A stretch of 64,000 bases of DNA from Patiriisocius marinistellae (GCF_009014635.1 NZ_BKCF01000005.1:186001-250000), one strand, 5' to 3'; shown: positions 1 through 8,846, counted from the stretch's first letter. A program made the numbers and translations. Notes: generated from the sequence alone by a model not told the origin.

Positions 1-74
1 GTTTCGATAGAAATTTCTCTACCGTCACCAAGGTCAATGACCTCTTTAAATACTTTAGGTATCATACTTTTCAT
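1..74 (-). CDS. pnp: Polynucleotide phosphorylase, N-terminus only (runs off window start)
   Basis: The reverse strand reads MKSMIPKVFKEVIDLGDG and continues REISIET to the window edge, which matches the conserved opening of flavobacterial PNPase. This enzyme is the phosphorolytic 3'-5' exoribonuclease of mRNA decay. Only about 24 residues are present, so no catalytic residue can be seen. The start is either the ATG ending at 74 or the one ending at 65 (MIPKVF), and homologues commonly begin at the latter. It follows rpsO on the same strand, the classic rpsO-pnp order, but a terminator at 271-306 separates them, so pnp probably has its own promoter as well. Its leader (75-170) carries overlapping inverted repeats, listed separately. 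Confidence 0.85.
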   Translation of the reverse strand, partial: MKSMIPKVFKEVIDLGDGREISIE

Positions 75-102
75 ATTTGATGCGCACCCGCGCATCGTTA
101 AT

Positions 103-159
103 TTGGTCAAGGTTTGACTTTCAAACCAAGTGTTGTTGTGTTGTGTGTGGTTTGACCAA
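103..159 (-). promoter_or_regulatory. Mutually exclusive hairpins in the pnp leader
   Basis: Seen directly: TTGGTCAA (103-110) is the exact inverted repeat of TTGACCAA (152-159). GGTTTGA (111-117) pairs with TCAAACC (121-127) over a 3-nt loop. TCAAACCA (121-128) also pairs perfectly with TGGTTTGA (148-155). The last pairing excludes the first two, so the leader can form two alternative folds 29-85 nt before the pnp start. In enterobacteria pnp is autoregulated through a leader hairpin cut by RNase III. An analogous role here is inference. Confidence 0.5.
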
Positions 160-270
160 TGAAAAACTAAGGGTAGCCTTTTATGTATTTAATGAACGTA
201 TCGGGTTTTTAATTTATTCTCTTTCCCAAAGCAGAGATACTTAATCTTATTCCCCTAAAAAAATTGGGGT

Positions 271-306
271 TAAAAAAAATAAGGAGCGCTTTGTGGGCGC
301 TCCTTT
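271..306 (-). terminator. Rho-independent terminator after rpsO
   Basis: A nine-base arm AAGGAGCGC (281-289) pairs with GCGCTCCTT (297-305). On the reverse strand the stem is followed by a T-rich run (complement of 271-280). It lies 5 bases beyond the rpsO stop. Confidence 0.85.
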
Positions 307-311
307 ATATA

Positions 312-581
312 TTATTTACGTAATCCTAATTCAGCAACGATTGCTCTGTAGCGTAAAATGTCTTTTTTCATTAGATAGTCTAATAAAGAACGACGCTTAC
401 CTACTAGTTTTACTAGAGAACGCTCTGTGTTGTAATCCTTGTGATTTCTTTTAAGGTGACCAGTAAGGTGCTCAATTCTGTAAGTAAATAAAGCAATTTG
501 TCCTTCTGCTGTTCCTGTGTCTGTTGCAGATTTTCCGTGCTTTGCGAAAATCTCTGACTTCTCTTTTGGGTCTAAATACAT
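312..581 (-). CDS. rpsO: 30S ribosomal protein S15
   Basis: The 89-residue product matches the usual S15 length. It contains the family's typical stretches (TGTAEGQIALFTYRIEHLTGHLK near residues 20-42, and the C-terminal block around LVGKRRSLLDYL). S15 is a primary 16S rRNA-binding protein that nucleates the 30S platform. The frame is open 20 codons further upstream, but MYLDPKEK at 581 is the conserved flavobacterial start, and the -7 element TATTTTTG (646-639) would put the transcript start inside that extension. It has its own terminator and lies just upstream of pnp. Confidence 0.95.
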   Translation of the reverse strand: MYLDPKEKSEIFAKHGKSATDTGTAEGQIALFTYRIEHLTGHLKRNHKDYNTERSLVKLVGKRRSLLDYLMKKDILRYRAIVAELGLRK

Positions 582-638
582 GCTAATATTGTTGTAAATG
601 ATTTTTATGTATGAATGGCGTCTATCGCAATTCGGGTG

Positions 639-646
639 CAAAAATA
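639..646 (-). promoter_or_regulatory. Bacteroidetes -7 promoter element for rpsO
   Basis: The reverse strand reads TATTTTTG, an exact match to TAnnTTTG. It lies 58 bases before the rpsO start and gives a leader of roughly 50 nt. Confidence 0.5.
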
Positions 647-783
647 AGCAATACTTTTATATTTCAAACATTTAGTTAAAGATATTCAAGTATTGATGAA
701 TAAAAATTTCAGCAAGTATTATACGTAAATTAAGCTTTTTAACGTTGTAATAGTCTCAATAAAGAACCTTTTAAAACCATATT

Positions 784-1605
784 ATGAAAATCACACAGTT
801 TGCATATGTAGCAATGTTTTGTTTTGCACTTGTTTTTACAAGTTGCGAAAAAGATGAAGATCAAGAAACCGAAACACAATTCAATTTTTCGGCCGAAGAC
901 AATTTGAGGGCAGCTCAAGCGGATAATGCCACAGATGGGGCACTCAATATTGTTGAAAATGGCTATGTTGAAGCAGAAGAGGGGAGAAGCCAAATAAATT
1001 CTTTCTTCAATGAATGCGCTATTATTACCATACAGCCCAATGGAAACGGAGGAAGTATTGTTATAGATTTTGGCGAAGGTTGCCAGCTCAATAACAGTTC
1101 TATTGTTAGCGGAATCATCAACATGGACTACGGCGCCATCGTTGGCGGTACACGCACTATCAATTATCAATTTGAAAATTTTATCTACAATAGTAATAGT
1201 GTTACCGGTGGTGGCGAAATACTACGTGAAATTGCCAACAACAACGGAAATCCTCAATCTACCATAAACGAATCCATCGTAATTGGCTTTCCAAACACAA
1301 GTGTTACGGCGACGCGTACGGGATTGAGAGTTGCAGAATGGGTAGCGGGAGTTGGCAGTGGTACTTGGCAAGACAATGTTTATAACATTACGGGCAACTG
1401 GGATACACAATTGACAAACGGATTTAACCGAAGCGGGCTCGTAACCGAAAAACTAGTACGCAAATTGAGCTGTTCCTATCTTGTTAGTGGATTGTTAGAA
1501 GTAACTCAAAATAACTTTACGGGAGTCATAAACTGGGGAGCGGGTGAGTGCGATAACTTGGCAACACTGGAAGTCAATGGTCAAGTGTATGATATTGTCT
1601 TATAA
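784..1605 (+). CDS. Predicted surface lipoprotein, unknown function
   Basis: The 273-residue product begins with a hydrophobic signal and a lipobox (VFTSC, Cys 21). The acidic run EKDEDQE follows directly, resembling the Bacteroidetes lipoprotein export signal that sends lipoproteins to the cell surface. The rest is rich in Asn, Gly, Thr and beta-prone repeats, with no catalytic motif that I can recognise. The C-terminal segment (SGLLEVTQNNFTGVINWG and then GECDNLATL) looks conserved among flavobacterial hypothetical lipoproteins, but this is from memory. It stands alone, divergent from rpsO and convergent with accD across a shared terminator at 1633-1668. No function is proposed. Confidence 0.75.
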   Translation: MKITQFAYVAMFCFALVFTSCEKDEDQETETQFNFSAEDNLRAAQADNATDGALNIVENGYVEAEEGRSQINSFFNECAIITIQPNGNGGSIVIDFGEGCQLNNSSIVSGIINMDYGAIVGGTRTINYQFENFIYNSNSVTGGGEILREIANNNGNPQSTINESIVIGFPNTSVTATRTGLRVAEWVAGVGSGTWQDNVYNITGNWDTQLTNGFNRSGLVTEKLVRKLSCSYLVSGLLEVTQNNFTGVINWGAGECDNLATLEVNGQVYDIVL

Positions 1606-1632
1606 TTTTTGCTGCTGAAATTTTAAGGAATT

Positions 1633-1668
1633 AAAAAATCCGCTGTTATTGGAACAGCGGATTTTTTT
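1633..1668. terminator. Bidirectional terminator between lipoprotein gene and accD
   Basis: AAAAAATCCGCTGTT pairs with AACAGCGGATTTTTT across a 5-base loop. The A and T tracts flank both sides, so it can serve both convergent genes. Confidence 0.9.
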
Positions 1669-1686
1669 GATTATTATGCATTAGCA

Positions 1687-2553
1687 TTAAGCAGTCATGT
1701 GTCTTACGGGTCTGTTTAATACAAGGTCTAAGTATAAATTTACTTTTTGTTTTAAGTCTTTACGATGCGAGATAAAATCTAAGAAACCATGTTCAAGTAC
1801 AAACTCTGCGGTTTGAAAACCTTCTGGTAATTCTTTTCCTGTAGTATCACGTACTACACGTGGGCCTGCAAAACCAATTAATGCACCTGGCTCACTTATG
1901 TTAATGTCACCAAGCATAGCGAATGATGCGGTTGTACCTCCTGTTGTAGGGTCTGTACATAATGACACGTAAGGAATTCCAGCATCTGCTAATTGTGCTA
2001 ATTTTGAACTTGTCTTTGCTAATTGCATTAATGAAAGTGCAGCTTCCATCATACGGGCGCCACCACTTTTGCTTATTAATAAAAAAGGAATGTTTTTCTT
2101 TAGGGAATAATCTGCAGCACGAGCAATTTTTTCACCTACAACACTACCCATAGAACCACCAATAAAACTAAAATCCATACAAGCAACAACTAGATCTGCT
2201 CCGTTTGATTTTCCTACTGCCGTGCGTACGGCATCTTTTAATCCCGTTTTTGCTTGAGCATCTTTAAGACGGTCTACGTATTTTTTCTTATCCTCAAATT
2301 CTAGAGGATCTTTAGAAGTAAGATTTTTGTCTAATTCTTTAAACTTATTATTATCAAAGAAAATTTCAAAGTACTCCTTACTGCCTACTCTTACGTGATA
2401 CCCATCTTCTGGGCTTACGTAAAAGTTTTTTTCTAGCTCGTCTGCATCAACTACTTTTCCAGTAGGTGATTTATACCAAAGCCCTTTAGGAATATCCTTT
2501 TTTTCTTCTGTTGGGGTGCTAATACCTTTTTTTGTTCTTTTAAACCAAGACAT
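1687..2553 (-). CDS. accD: Acetyl-CoA carboxylase carboxyltransferase subunit beta
   Basis: The 288-residue product is AccD, which with AccA transfers the carboxyl group from carboxybiotin to acetyl-CoA to give malonyl-CoA, the first step of fatty acid synthesis. The crotonase-like core is clear ([45 protein letters not shown]). The N-terminal region aligns with the usual four-cysteine zinc ribbon (LWYKSP at 25-30, VSPEDGYH at 46-53), but the expected cysteines are Ser29, Gly32, Ser47 and Asp50, so no zinc can be bound there. Flavobacterial AccD proteins often have this substitution. The gene lies 36 bases after fbaA on the same strand and is probably co-transcribed with it. Confidence 0.95.
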   Translation of the reverse strand: MSWFKRTKKGISTPTEEKKDIPKGLWYKSPTGKVVDADELEKNFYVSPEDGYHVRVGSKEYFEIFFDNNKFKELDKNLTSKDPLEFEDKKKYVDRLKDAQAKTGLKDAVRTAVGKSNGADLVVACMDFSFIGGSMGSVVGEKIARAADYSLKKNIPFLLISKSGGARMMEAALSLMQLAKTSSKLAQLADAGIPYVSLCTDPTTGGTTASFAMLGDINISEPGALIGFAGPRVVRDTTGKELPEGFQTAEFVLEHGFLDFISHRKDLKQKVNLYLDLVLNRPVRHMTA

Positions 2554-2589
2554 ATTTTATTCGGTTAGGGGAGTTTTAAAATACTCCAA

Positions 2590-3657
2590 TTATAATGTAT
2601 TTACGTTGTTCAAGTCTTCAAAAGCTTTTTTCAATCTAGCTTTAAACGTGATTTCACCTTCGCGAAGCCACTTTCTTGGGTCGTAATATTTTTTATTTGG
2701 TAATTCTTCGCCATCAGGGTTTCCTATTTGAGTCATCAAATACTCTTTATTGGCAAGTACATAATCGCGTACGCCTTCAGTATAAGCAAATTGTAAATCT
2801 GTATCGATATTCATTTTTACAACTCCGTACCCTATTGCTTCTCTAATTTCTTCAACCGTAGATCCACTACCACCATGGAAAACAAAATCTACAGGATTGT
2901 GCCCTGTATTAAATTTTTTCTGAACAAACTCCTGTGAGTTTTTCAAAATCTTTGGAGTTAATTTTACATTACCAGGCTTATAAACACCGTGCACATTTCC
3001 AAAGGCTGCAGCAATTGTAAACTGGTCGCTTACTTTCATTAATTCCTCATAGGCATAAGCTACTTCTTCTGGTTGTGTATATAACTTAGACACATCAACA
3101 TCACTGTTGTCAACACCATCTTCTTCACCTCCAGTAATACCTAATTCAATCTCTAAAGTCATCCCTATTTTGCTCATGCGAGCAAGATACTTTTTACAGA
3201 TTTCAATGTTCTCTTCAATTGGCTCCTCACTTAAATCAATCATGTGCGAGCTGTATAGTGGTTTGCCTGTCTCTTTAAAAAACTGCTCTCCTGCATCTAA
3301 CAAACCGTCAATCCAAGGTAATAATTTTTTTGCACAATGATCTGTGTGGAGTATAACAGTTGCGCCGTAAATTTCTGCCATTTGATGTACATGCTTTGCC
3401 CCAGCTACACCTCCCGCTATTGCTGCTCGCTCTCCATCATTATTTAAACCTTTTCCAGCATTAAATAAACATCCGCCATTAGAAAACTGAATATTAACTG
3501 GCGCGTTTAATTCTGCAGCCGTTTCCATAACAGCATTTACACTGCTAGAACTTACTACATTAACAGCAGGCATTGCAAATCCTTTTTCCTTTGCATAGGC
3601 ATGTATTGCTTGAATTTCTTTTCCAGTGGCAACTCCGGCCTTTATATTGTGACTCAT
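2590..3657 (-). CDS. fbaA: Class II fructose-1,6-bisphosphate aldolase
   Basis: The 355-residue product is a zinc-dependent class IIA aldolase that interconverts fructose 1,6-bisphosphate with dihydroxyacetone phosphate and glyceraldehyde 3-phosphate in glycolysis and gluconeogenesis. Visible family signatures are HTDHCAKK at residues 104-111 (zinc/catalytic region), the acidic EIELGITGGEEDGV loop, the FGNVHGVY histidine and the phosphate-binding VFHGGSGS segment. The length is typical of E. coli-type FbaA. It precedes accD with a 36-base gap, and no terminator is seen between them. A weak TATTTTTAC sequence 22-30 bases upstream resembles the -7 element with one mismatch. Confidence 0.96.
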   Translation of the reverse strand: MSHNIKAGVATGKEIQAIHAYAKEKGFAMPAVNVVSSSSVNAVMETAAELNAPVNIQFSNGGCLFNAGKGLNNDGERAAIAGGVAGAKHVHQMAEIYGATVILHTDHCAKKLLPWIDGLLDAGEQFFKETGKPLYSSHMIDLSEEPIEENIEICKKYLARMSKIGMTLEIELGITGGEEDGVDNSDVDVSKLYTQPEEVAYAYEELMKVSDQFTIAAAFGNVHGVYKPGNVKLTPKILKNSQEFVQKKFNTGHNPVDFVFHGGSGSTVEEIREAIGYGVVKMNIDTDLQFAYTEGVRDYVLANKEYLMTQIGNPDGEELPNKKYYDPRKWLREGEITFKARLKKAFEDLNNVNTL

Positions 3658-3923
3658 ATTGTTGTTTAAATTTGGGTGTAAAAATAACGATTTTAGTCCT
3701 ACGATTTACGATATAGGATTGTAGTTTTCAACCATCCTAGTTTTAGATTAAAAAATCCAGTGATTAGCATAGAATTATTAAAATAATAATTATGCGTTTA
3801 ATGTTTTATAATAATTTTGTTTTCTTCGGAAATGTGCCTAAAATGTTACTGACTAAATTTTATTAAATAGAAGAGTAATAAAACAGGTTAAATTTCAGAA
3901 GGAATAATACTTAATAAAATTTA
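3658..3923. other. Intergenic region between tamL-like gene and fbaA
   Basis: No gene or RNA is recognised in these 266 AT-rich bases. The stretch holds one exact copy of the iterated motif (CTTCGGAAAT at 3824-3833) and one single-mismatch copy (ATTTCAGAAG at 3892-3901) just beyond the stop of the TamL-like gene. Confidence 0.5.
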
Positions 3924-6512
3924 TTAGAAAGGGTAATTAATCCCAATGTTATAAACAGCATTGTTAAAATTGTACTCCTTAAACCAGCGTTCACCCTCAG
4001 GAAGTGCTGGGTTGTGAGTTTTAAAACCAGTGTCTAACCTAAAGACGAAAAAGCCAAAATCATAACGAATACCCAATCCGCTTGCAATAGCAATTTCTTT
4101 CAAATCTGCAAGACCACTAAAACGCGATGCTTCATCTTCTACATTGTCCAGCGCGTTCCAAATGTTTCCTGCGTCTACAAAAAAGGCTCCTTTAAATGCG
4201 CCTAAAATAGTAAATCGATATTCTGCATTAAATGCAAGTTTAAAATTAGCTTCATTAAAATCAAAAATGCTTCCGCTGCTTCCAGGGCCTAAGTCATAAG
4301 GGCGCCATCCTCTGTTATCATTAGCGCCACCAGCAAAATAACTACGGGTAAATGGTATGCTATTACTGTTGCCGTAAGGGATTGCAATCCCTCCAAAACC
4401 TCTTACTGCAAATACATTTTGCCCAGCAAGTTCCCAGTGTTTTATAAATTCGGCTTCAACTTTACCATATTGAGAAAATACAACGCCACCGGTTTCAAAA
4501 TTACCATCTTCATTTTTTTCAAGTCCAGCAATATTTGATATTCCCGCTAGTACGTTGCCGGCACTTTCAATTTTCCATCTAAATCTAGAAAAATTCTTAT
4601 CAAATATATTGTCTCTCGTGTCTCTTGTCCACACAAAATTTGTTGTAAAGATAAGATTGTCCTCTGTTAATCTATTGCCTCTTTCAATAACGCTTAAAAG
4701 TATATCGCTGTTGTCTGGGGAGAGGGTGTAAGGGCTTTCTGGGGCTGTTGTAGTTTGTAAAAAACTATTAATGCCATTAGGTATATTTAATACTATATCA
4801 TTGTCTTCGTCAAGGGTGTAAAAATCTGGGTTAATGATTCCAGGGTCTGCAGCTTCAATATCTCTTGCTATTTCGTTAACTTGATCAAATGAGTTGCGAT
4901 AGACATTGAAAAAATTATCTGTATTTAAATTACGTACATAGGATACATTAACAAGGTCAAGACTATTTTCTCTAATTTTTGATGGTTTCCAATTATAATT
5001 AAAAATAGCACTTAAATTTTGACGGTCAAGGCCTATGTTATTTTGTGCGTTAAACCCTATGCTTATATTTGTTCTTGGCCCCATATATTTAGGGATAATC
5101 TTGTTTGTGTTTATAGGAAATAGAAAACGCGGAAAAGATAGTTTAGCATCAACACCAAATTCTGAAATATTAAAAAAACTTTCATCATCTGCGGCATCTT
5201 TTGAAGAACCTACTGAGCCACTTCCAGTAATTTGTAGAGTTTCGGCACCTCTAAAAATATTTCTTAGCAGGAGTGAACCGCTGCCACCAATACCTATTTG
5301 TTGTATGGTAGAAGTATAAGCGTCAAAACTAGCATTGAGAGTTGCTTTTTTTCTAGGTGTTAAAAATATAGTACTTATTAAACCAGTTTTTGTGGAATCT
5401 CTAGGGTCTTCTTGGTAAGATAGATTAGGGTATTTAAAAATACGTAAATCACTAATTTGATTATAAGTAAGTGTACGGTCAATGTCTTTAAAAGTTTTAT
5501 TAGGTGTTATTGAAATAGCATCTGTAATTGCTTTAGGGCGATACCGCATTTTTTCATAACTGTACAATGTGTATCCTTTAAATTCAATAGAATCTGAAAA
5601 TTTTTTCCCTTGGTTTGCAAAAGTATAATCTGTGATAATTTTAACTTCGTTTACTTTATGTACTTTAAAGGGCTCTGTGTAGCTAGAGTCTCCTACTTCA
5701 ATTTTACGGTCAGGAATTATATAGGTCATGTTTGCCTTATGCCCTGTATTCACTGTGTCTCCTTCAAAACTTATATACTCACGGTCAAAATAGTAAAGAC
5801 CAGAATTACGCATTTGTATATTGATACGCTCTCGTTCATTTTCAAAGTCTGAAGCCTCATATTGCTTCCCTTTTTTTACAAACGCTTTTGATTTTGTCAT
5901 TTGAAAAATAGAATCAACAACAGGAGAGCTAATCCTCTCTTGAAGACTATCAACAATATACGGCATGTGCCTTGTTACATTAAAAGTGATAGCAGCACGC
6001 TTTGCTTTACTAGAGTCTGACACTATTTTATACTCTGCCTCTGTATTAAACCACCCTCTTTTTGCATACCATGATTTAACACGTTGAAGTGATTTCTCAG
6101 TCTTTTCCTTTTCAATAATTACAGGTGCATCCCCAGATTTTAATAGCCATTCATTAAAACCTACATATGTGTTTCCTAACTCATCGACTTGCTTTTTTGA
6201 TAAAAAGCGCACAAGTCGTTCTTCTCGTTTAGGTTTTTTATGCAGCCATTTGTAATATGTTGAATCTGCCTCTTGGTCTGCCATATTGTAAATATGCAAT
6301 CCCACGGGGATTCCAATGATGGGTAGCGTTGTATTTGGCCGTTGAACAAACTGGCTTTCTACACCTAGATCACTTATCTTTTCACCGTCAACAATGATTG
6401 TATTTTCAGTAAGCAAAAACTTATCATCTGGAACGTGTTTTACCGCATTACACGATAGTACTAACGCTACAAATACTAAAATTAATGATATTTTTGTGAG
6501 GCTTCTTTTCAA
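3924..6512 (-). CDS. TamL-like BamA/TamA family outer-membrane lipoprotein
   Basis: The 862-residue product has a lipobox (ALVLSC, Cys 21), then POTRA-like periplasmic domains to about residue 390, and a C-terminal Omp85-type beta barrel. The barrel part includes the late signatures FAGGANDNRGWRPYDLGPGS, FVDAGNIWN and GLGIRYDFGFFVFRLD. These features fit TamL, the lipid-anchored TamA relative of Bacteroidetes, which acts in outer-membrane biogenesis with TamB. TamB is often encoded next door in this phylum, but no TamB is seen in the adjoining genes here. It is transcribed divergently from the SpoU methyltransferase gene and has a -7 element at 6540-6533. BamA itself lacks a lipobox, which argues against that identity. 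Confidence 0.85.
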   Translation of the reverse strand: MKRSLTKISLILVFVALVLSCNAVKHVPDDKFLLTENTIIVDGEKISDLGVESQFVQRPNTTLPIIGIPVGLHIYNMADQEADSTYYKWLHKKPKREERLVRFLSKKQVDELGNTYVGFNEWLLKSGDAPVIIEKEKTEKSLQRVKSWYAKRGWFNTEAEYKIVSDSSKAKRAAITFNVTRHMPYIVDSLQERISSPVVDSIFQMTKSKAFVKKGKQYEASDFENERERINIQMRNSGLYYFDREYISFEGDTVNTGHKANMTYIIPDRKIEVGDSSYTEPFKVHKVNEVKIITDYTFANQGKKFSDSIEFKGYTLYSYEKMRYRPKAITDAISITPNKTFKDIDRTLTYNQISDLRIFKYPNLSYQEDPRDSTKTGLISTIFLTPRKKATLNASFDAYTSTIQQIGIGGSGSLLLRNIFRGAETLQITGSGSVGSSKDAADDESFFNISEFGVDAKLSFPRFLFPINTNKIIPKYMGPRTNISIGFNAQNNIGLDRQNLSAIFNYNWKPSKIRENSLDLVNVSYVRNLNTDNFFNVYRNSFDQVNEIARDIEAADPGIINPDFYTLDEDNDIVLNIPNGINSFLQTTTAPESPYTLSPDNSDILLSVIERGNRLTEDNLIFTTNFVWTRDTRDNIFDKNFSRFRWKIESAGNVLAGISNIAGLEKNEDGNFETGGVVFSQYGKVEAEFIKHWELAGQNVFAVRGFGGIAIPYGNSNSIPFTRSYFAGGANDNRGWRPYDLGPGSSGSIFDFNEANFKLAFNAEYRFTILGAFKGAFFVDAGNIWNALDNVEDEASRFSGLADLKEIAIASGLGIRYDFGFFVFRLDTGFKTHNPALPEGERWFKEYNFNNAVYNIGINYPF

Positions 6513-6532
6513 GAGGAAATTTTAATCAAGTT

Positions 6533-6540
6533 CAAAAATA
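6533..6540 (-). promoter_or_regulatory. -7 promoter element for the TamL-like gene
   Basis: The reverse strand reads TATTTTTG, matching TAnnTTTG exactly, 21 bases before the start codon. Confidence 0.45.
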
Positions 6541-6547
6541 GAGAAAA

Positions 6548-7276
6548 TTGATAAGTAAAAGTCAAATTAAATTAATAACAAGTTTGAAGCAAAAAAAGTA
6601 CCGTGCTATTGAAGGACTTTTTGTTGCAGAAGGTCCTAAGGTAATTGCCGAACTTATTGCTTCAAATATGGAATTACATAGTCATTTTTCTTCGGAAATA
6701 AATGCTGTTGAAAATGATAAGACTCATAAAATTACAGCGACCGAACTTAAAAAAATTAGTTTTCTTACTACGGCAAATAAATCATTGGCACTGTTTGAAA
6801 TTCCACAAATTTCCGAAGTTAATAAAAGTGGATTGACCGTTGTTCTCGATGCTATTAGAGATCCTGGAAATCTAGGGACAATTATTAGACTTTGTGATTG
6901 GTTTGGCGTGGAACAATTAGTGTGTTCGCTAGATACGGTGGATTGCTATAATCCAAAAGTTATACAAGCAACGATGGGGTCTATTGCTCGGGTTAATGTT
7001 CATTATATTGATGTTTCAGCATTTATTAAAAATACAGAGCTCCCAGTATATGGGGGTGTGATGAATGGCAATAGTATTTACAATGAGGCATTACCTGCAG
7101 ATGCAATTGTTGTTTTAGGAAATGAGGCAAATGGTATTTCAAAAGTTATTATGGAACAATTGACTCATAGAATTACGATACCGCAATTTGGAAAATCTCA
7201 AGAAACCGATAGTTTAAATGTAGCTACAGCTACGGCTGTTTTGTTGAGTGAATTTAGAAGGACTACTGGAATGTAA
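6548..7276 (+). CDS. TrmH/SpoU family RNA 2'-O-methyltransferase
   Basis: The 242-residue product is a SPOUT-fold methyltransferase expected to methylate a ribose in rRNA or tRNA with S-adenosylmethionine. All three SpoU motifs are visible: DAIRDPGNLGTIIR, VVLGNEANGIS, and the knot segment QETDSLNVATATAVLLSE near the C-terminus. An N-terminal substrate-binding region (MISKSQIKLITSLKQKKYR) precedes them. The start is TTG at 6548, because the next ATG would remove the conserved N-terminus. The 3' end overlaps the convergent porT gene by 14 bases. The exact target nucleotide cannot be told from sequence. Two copies of the iterated 10-mer lie inside the gene in opposite orientations (6690 and 6809). 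Confidence 0.9.
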   Translation: MISKSQIKLITSLKQKKYRAIEGLFVAEGPKVIAELIASNMELHSHFSSEINAVENDKTHKITATELKKISFLTTANKSLALFEIPQISEVNKSGLTVVLDAIRDPGNLGTIIRLCDWFGVEQLVCSLDTVDCYNPKVIQATMGSIARVNVHYIDVSAFIKNTELPVYGGVMNGNSIYNEALPADAIVVLGNEANGISKVIMEQLTHRITIPQFGKSQETDSLNVATATAVLLSEFRRTTGM

Positions 7277-7970
7277 AATTGATAAAAACGCCTCTAGAGT
7301 TTAGTGAGCTTATGTTTGAAGTGTAATTGCTAAATGTGTCTGCATCTGGAACTAACTCATCACTCATTGCAAAAACACCACGAATTGAAGGGGTGAATTT
7401 AAAGAAGTATAGATAGAAATCTATTCCAAACCCTAGTTCGTAATAATTAGTATAGGTTGTAGTTCTAAATTGCCCTTGGGAATTGTCTTCAGGGTTTTTT
7501 TCATTACTGGAGAGGTTGAGTGATGTTGAAACTCCACCAACGATGAAAGGTTTCCAGTTATTTAGCCTTTTTGTTGAAAACTTAACAAGTAGTGGTACAT
7601 GTATGTATGTAGATTTTACTTCTCTTAAAATATCTGCTTCTTCTGTAAATCCAGGAAACCTAAGATTACGTTGTGTAAAATAAAGTCCTGGTTCAAGACG
7701 TAGGTTAATATAGTTATTAATGCGCATATCTCCCACTAATCCTACATTAAAACCTGTTGATCCTTCTACAACAATATCAGTCTCTGCGTTGCTAAACTCA
7801 TTGTTGTATTCAATTTTAAAATCATAACTATTAAAACCTAGAAAATATCCCCAAGTAAGGAATTGATTATCAAAAGTTTCAATATTTGCTAAACGTTCTC
7901 TGCTAAAAAGCTGTGCTTGTGCTGTTTGACCAAGCATTATAACGGCTATTACAATTAGTATTTTTTTCAT
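7263..7970 (-). CDS. porT: PorT/SprT family type IX secretion protein
   Basis: The 235-residue product has a signal peptide (MKKILIVIAVIMLGQTAQAQ) and a predicted eight-strand-type outer-membrane barrel ending in VFINFTFQ, with the terminal Phe typical of barrels. Stretches such as NVGLVGDMRINNYINLRLEP and YYELGFGIDFYLYFFKFTPS match the PorT family, required for T9SS secretion and gliding in Bacteroidetes. It starts 3 bases after the ubiE stop, an ubiE-porT arrangement I recall as common in flavobacteria. T9SS substrates encoded in this window support a functional system. A generic outer-membrane beta-barrel protein of the same fold is the alternative. Confidence 0.8.
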   Translation of the reverse strand: MKKILIVIAVIMLGQTAQAQLFSRERLANIETFDNQFLTWGYFLGFNSYDFKIEYNNEFSNAETDIVVEGSTGFNVGLVGDMRINNYINLRLEPGLYFTQRNLRFPGFTEEADILREVKSTYIHVPLLVKFSTKRLNNWKPFIVGGVSTSLNLSSNEKNPEDNSQGQFRTTTYTNYYELGFGIDFYLYFFKFTPSIRGVFAMSDELVPDADTFSNYTSNISSLNSRGVFINFTFQ

Positions 7971-7973
7971 AAA

Positions 7974-8711
7974 TTATTTTGTAGCGCTGTAAATGGTGGC
8001 TACACCAAAAGTTTGGGGTTTGTGCTCCACTTGTATAAACCCAATTTTCTTCAAAATATTGTTGAGAACTTCACCGTGTGGAAATACAGAGGCACTTTCA
8101 GATAAATATTTATAGGCTACTTTATCTGAGCTAAATAGTTTACCTACTAATGGAAGTACATTTTTACTATAAATATGATAACCTTGCTTAAATGGAAACT
8201 TAGTAGGAACAGATGTTTCTAAAATGATAAACAAGCCACCCTTTTTTAAAACCCTTAAAATTTCGGAAAGGCCTTTTTCGAGATTTTCAAAATTACGAAC
8301 TCCAAATGATACGGTAATCGCATCAAAACTATTGTCATCAAATGGCAAAGCTTCAGAATCTCCTTGAATAAATTCTATTTTATTTTGGAGCTTGGTGTCT
8401 TTTACCTTTATTCTTGCTTGTTCTAACATCCCGTTAGATAAATCAAGACCTACAATTCTTGTGGCTTTTGTTTCGTTAGCAAATTTTATTGCAAGGTCGC
8501 CTGTTCCTGTAGCAATGTCAAGAATGCTTTCTGGCTTAGTTGCCGCGATGGCTTTAACAACTTTTTTACGCCATTTAAGATCCATGCGTAAGGATATAAC
8601 TCTGTTTAAGCCATCATAGTTTCCACTAATGGTATCAAACATTTGTTCTACCTGCTTCTTTTTATTAAGCTGAGAGTCTTTATAAGGCGTTATTTTTTTG
8701 TCTTCTTTCAT
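7974..8711 (-). CDS. ubiE: Demethylmenaquinone methyltransferase
   Basis: The 245-residue product is the S-adenosylmethionine-dependent C-methyltransferase that finishes menaquinone. Motif I reads DIATGTGDLAIKFA. The later family blocks ITVSFGVRNFENLEKGLSEI and RVLKKGGLFIILETSVP are present, as is the N-terminal MFDTISGNYDGLNR segment. As flavobacteria use menaquinone, the menaquinone branch is the likely role. It heads an operon with porT. A perfect -7 element (TACCTTTG, 8727-8720) lies only 8 bases before the start codon, so the transcript would be leaderless or nearly so. Confidence 0.95.
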   Translation of the reverse strand: MKEDKKITPYKDSQLNKKKQVEQMFDTISGNYDGLNRVISLRMDLKWRKKVVKAIAATKPESILDIATGTGDLAIKFANETKATRIVGLDLSNGMLEQARIKVKDTKLQNKIEFIQGDSEALPFDDNSFDAITVSFGVRNFENLEKGLSEILRVLKKGGLFIILETSVPTKFPFKQGYHIYSKNVLPLVGKLFSSDKVAYKYLSESASVFPHGEVLNNILKKIGFIQVEHKPQTFGVATIYSATK

Positions 8712-8719
8712 TGCGGGTG

Positions 8720-8727
8720 CAAAGGTA
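8720..8727 (-). promoter_or_regulatory. -7 promoter element for ubiE-porT
   Basis: The reverse strand reads TACCTTTG followed by CACC. The same 12 bases occur before trkA on the other strand. The distance to the ATG implies a very short or absent 5' leader. Confidence 0.5.
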
Positions 8728-8846
8728 GGTACTTTTTAGAATATTATTATACATTTTCAATGTCATTACTATGTGTTTCAAGTGTTAAAATAAATAGATC
8801 AATCAATAATTAAGTAGGTTAAGAGATACACGTTTTAAATTTTCAA

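Noticed and set aside
582-641. Upstream start for rpsO adding 20 residues
   Set aside because: S15 is 89 residues long, the extra residues match no homologue that I know, and the -7 promoter element overlaps this stretch.
739-1170. Long open frame on the reverse strand opposite the lipoprotein gene
   Set aside because: It overlaps a better gene with signal and lipobox, has a poor composition and no recognisable domain. It is treated as a shadow frame.
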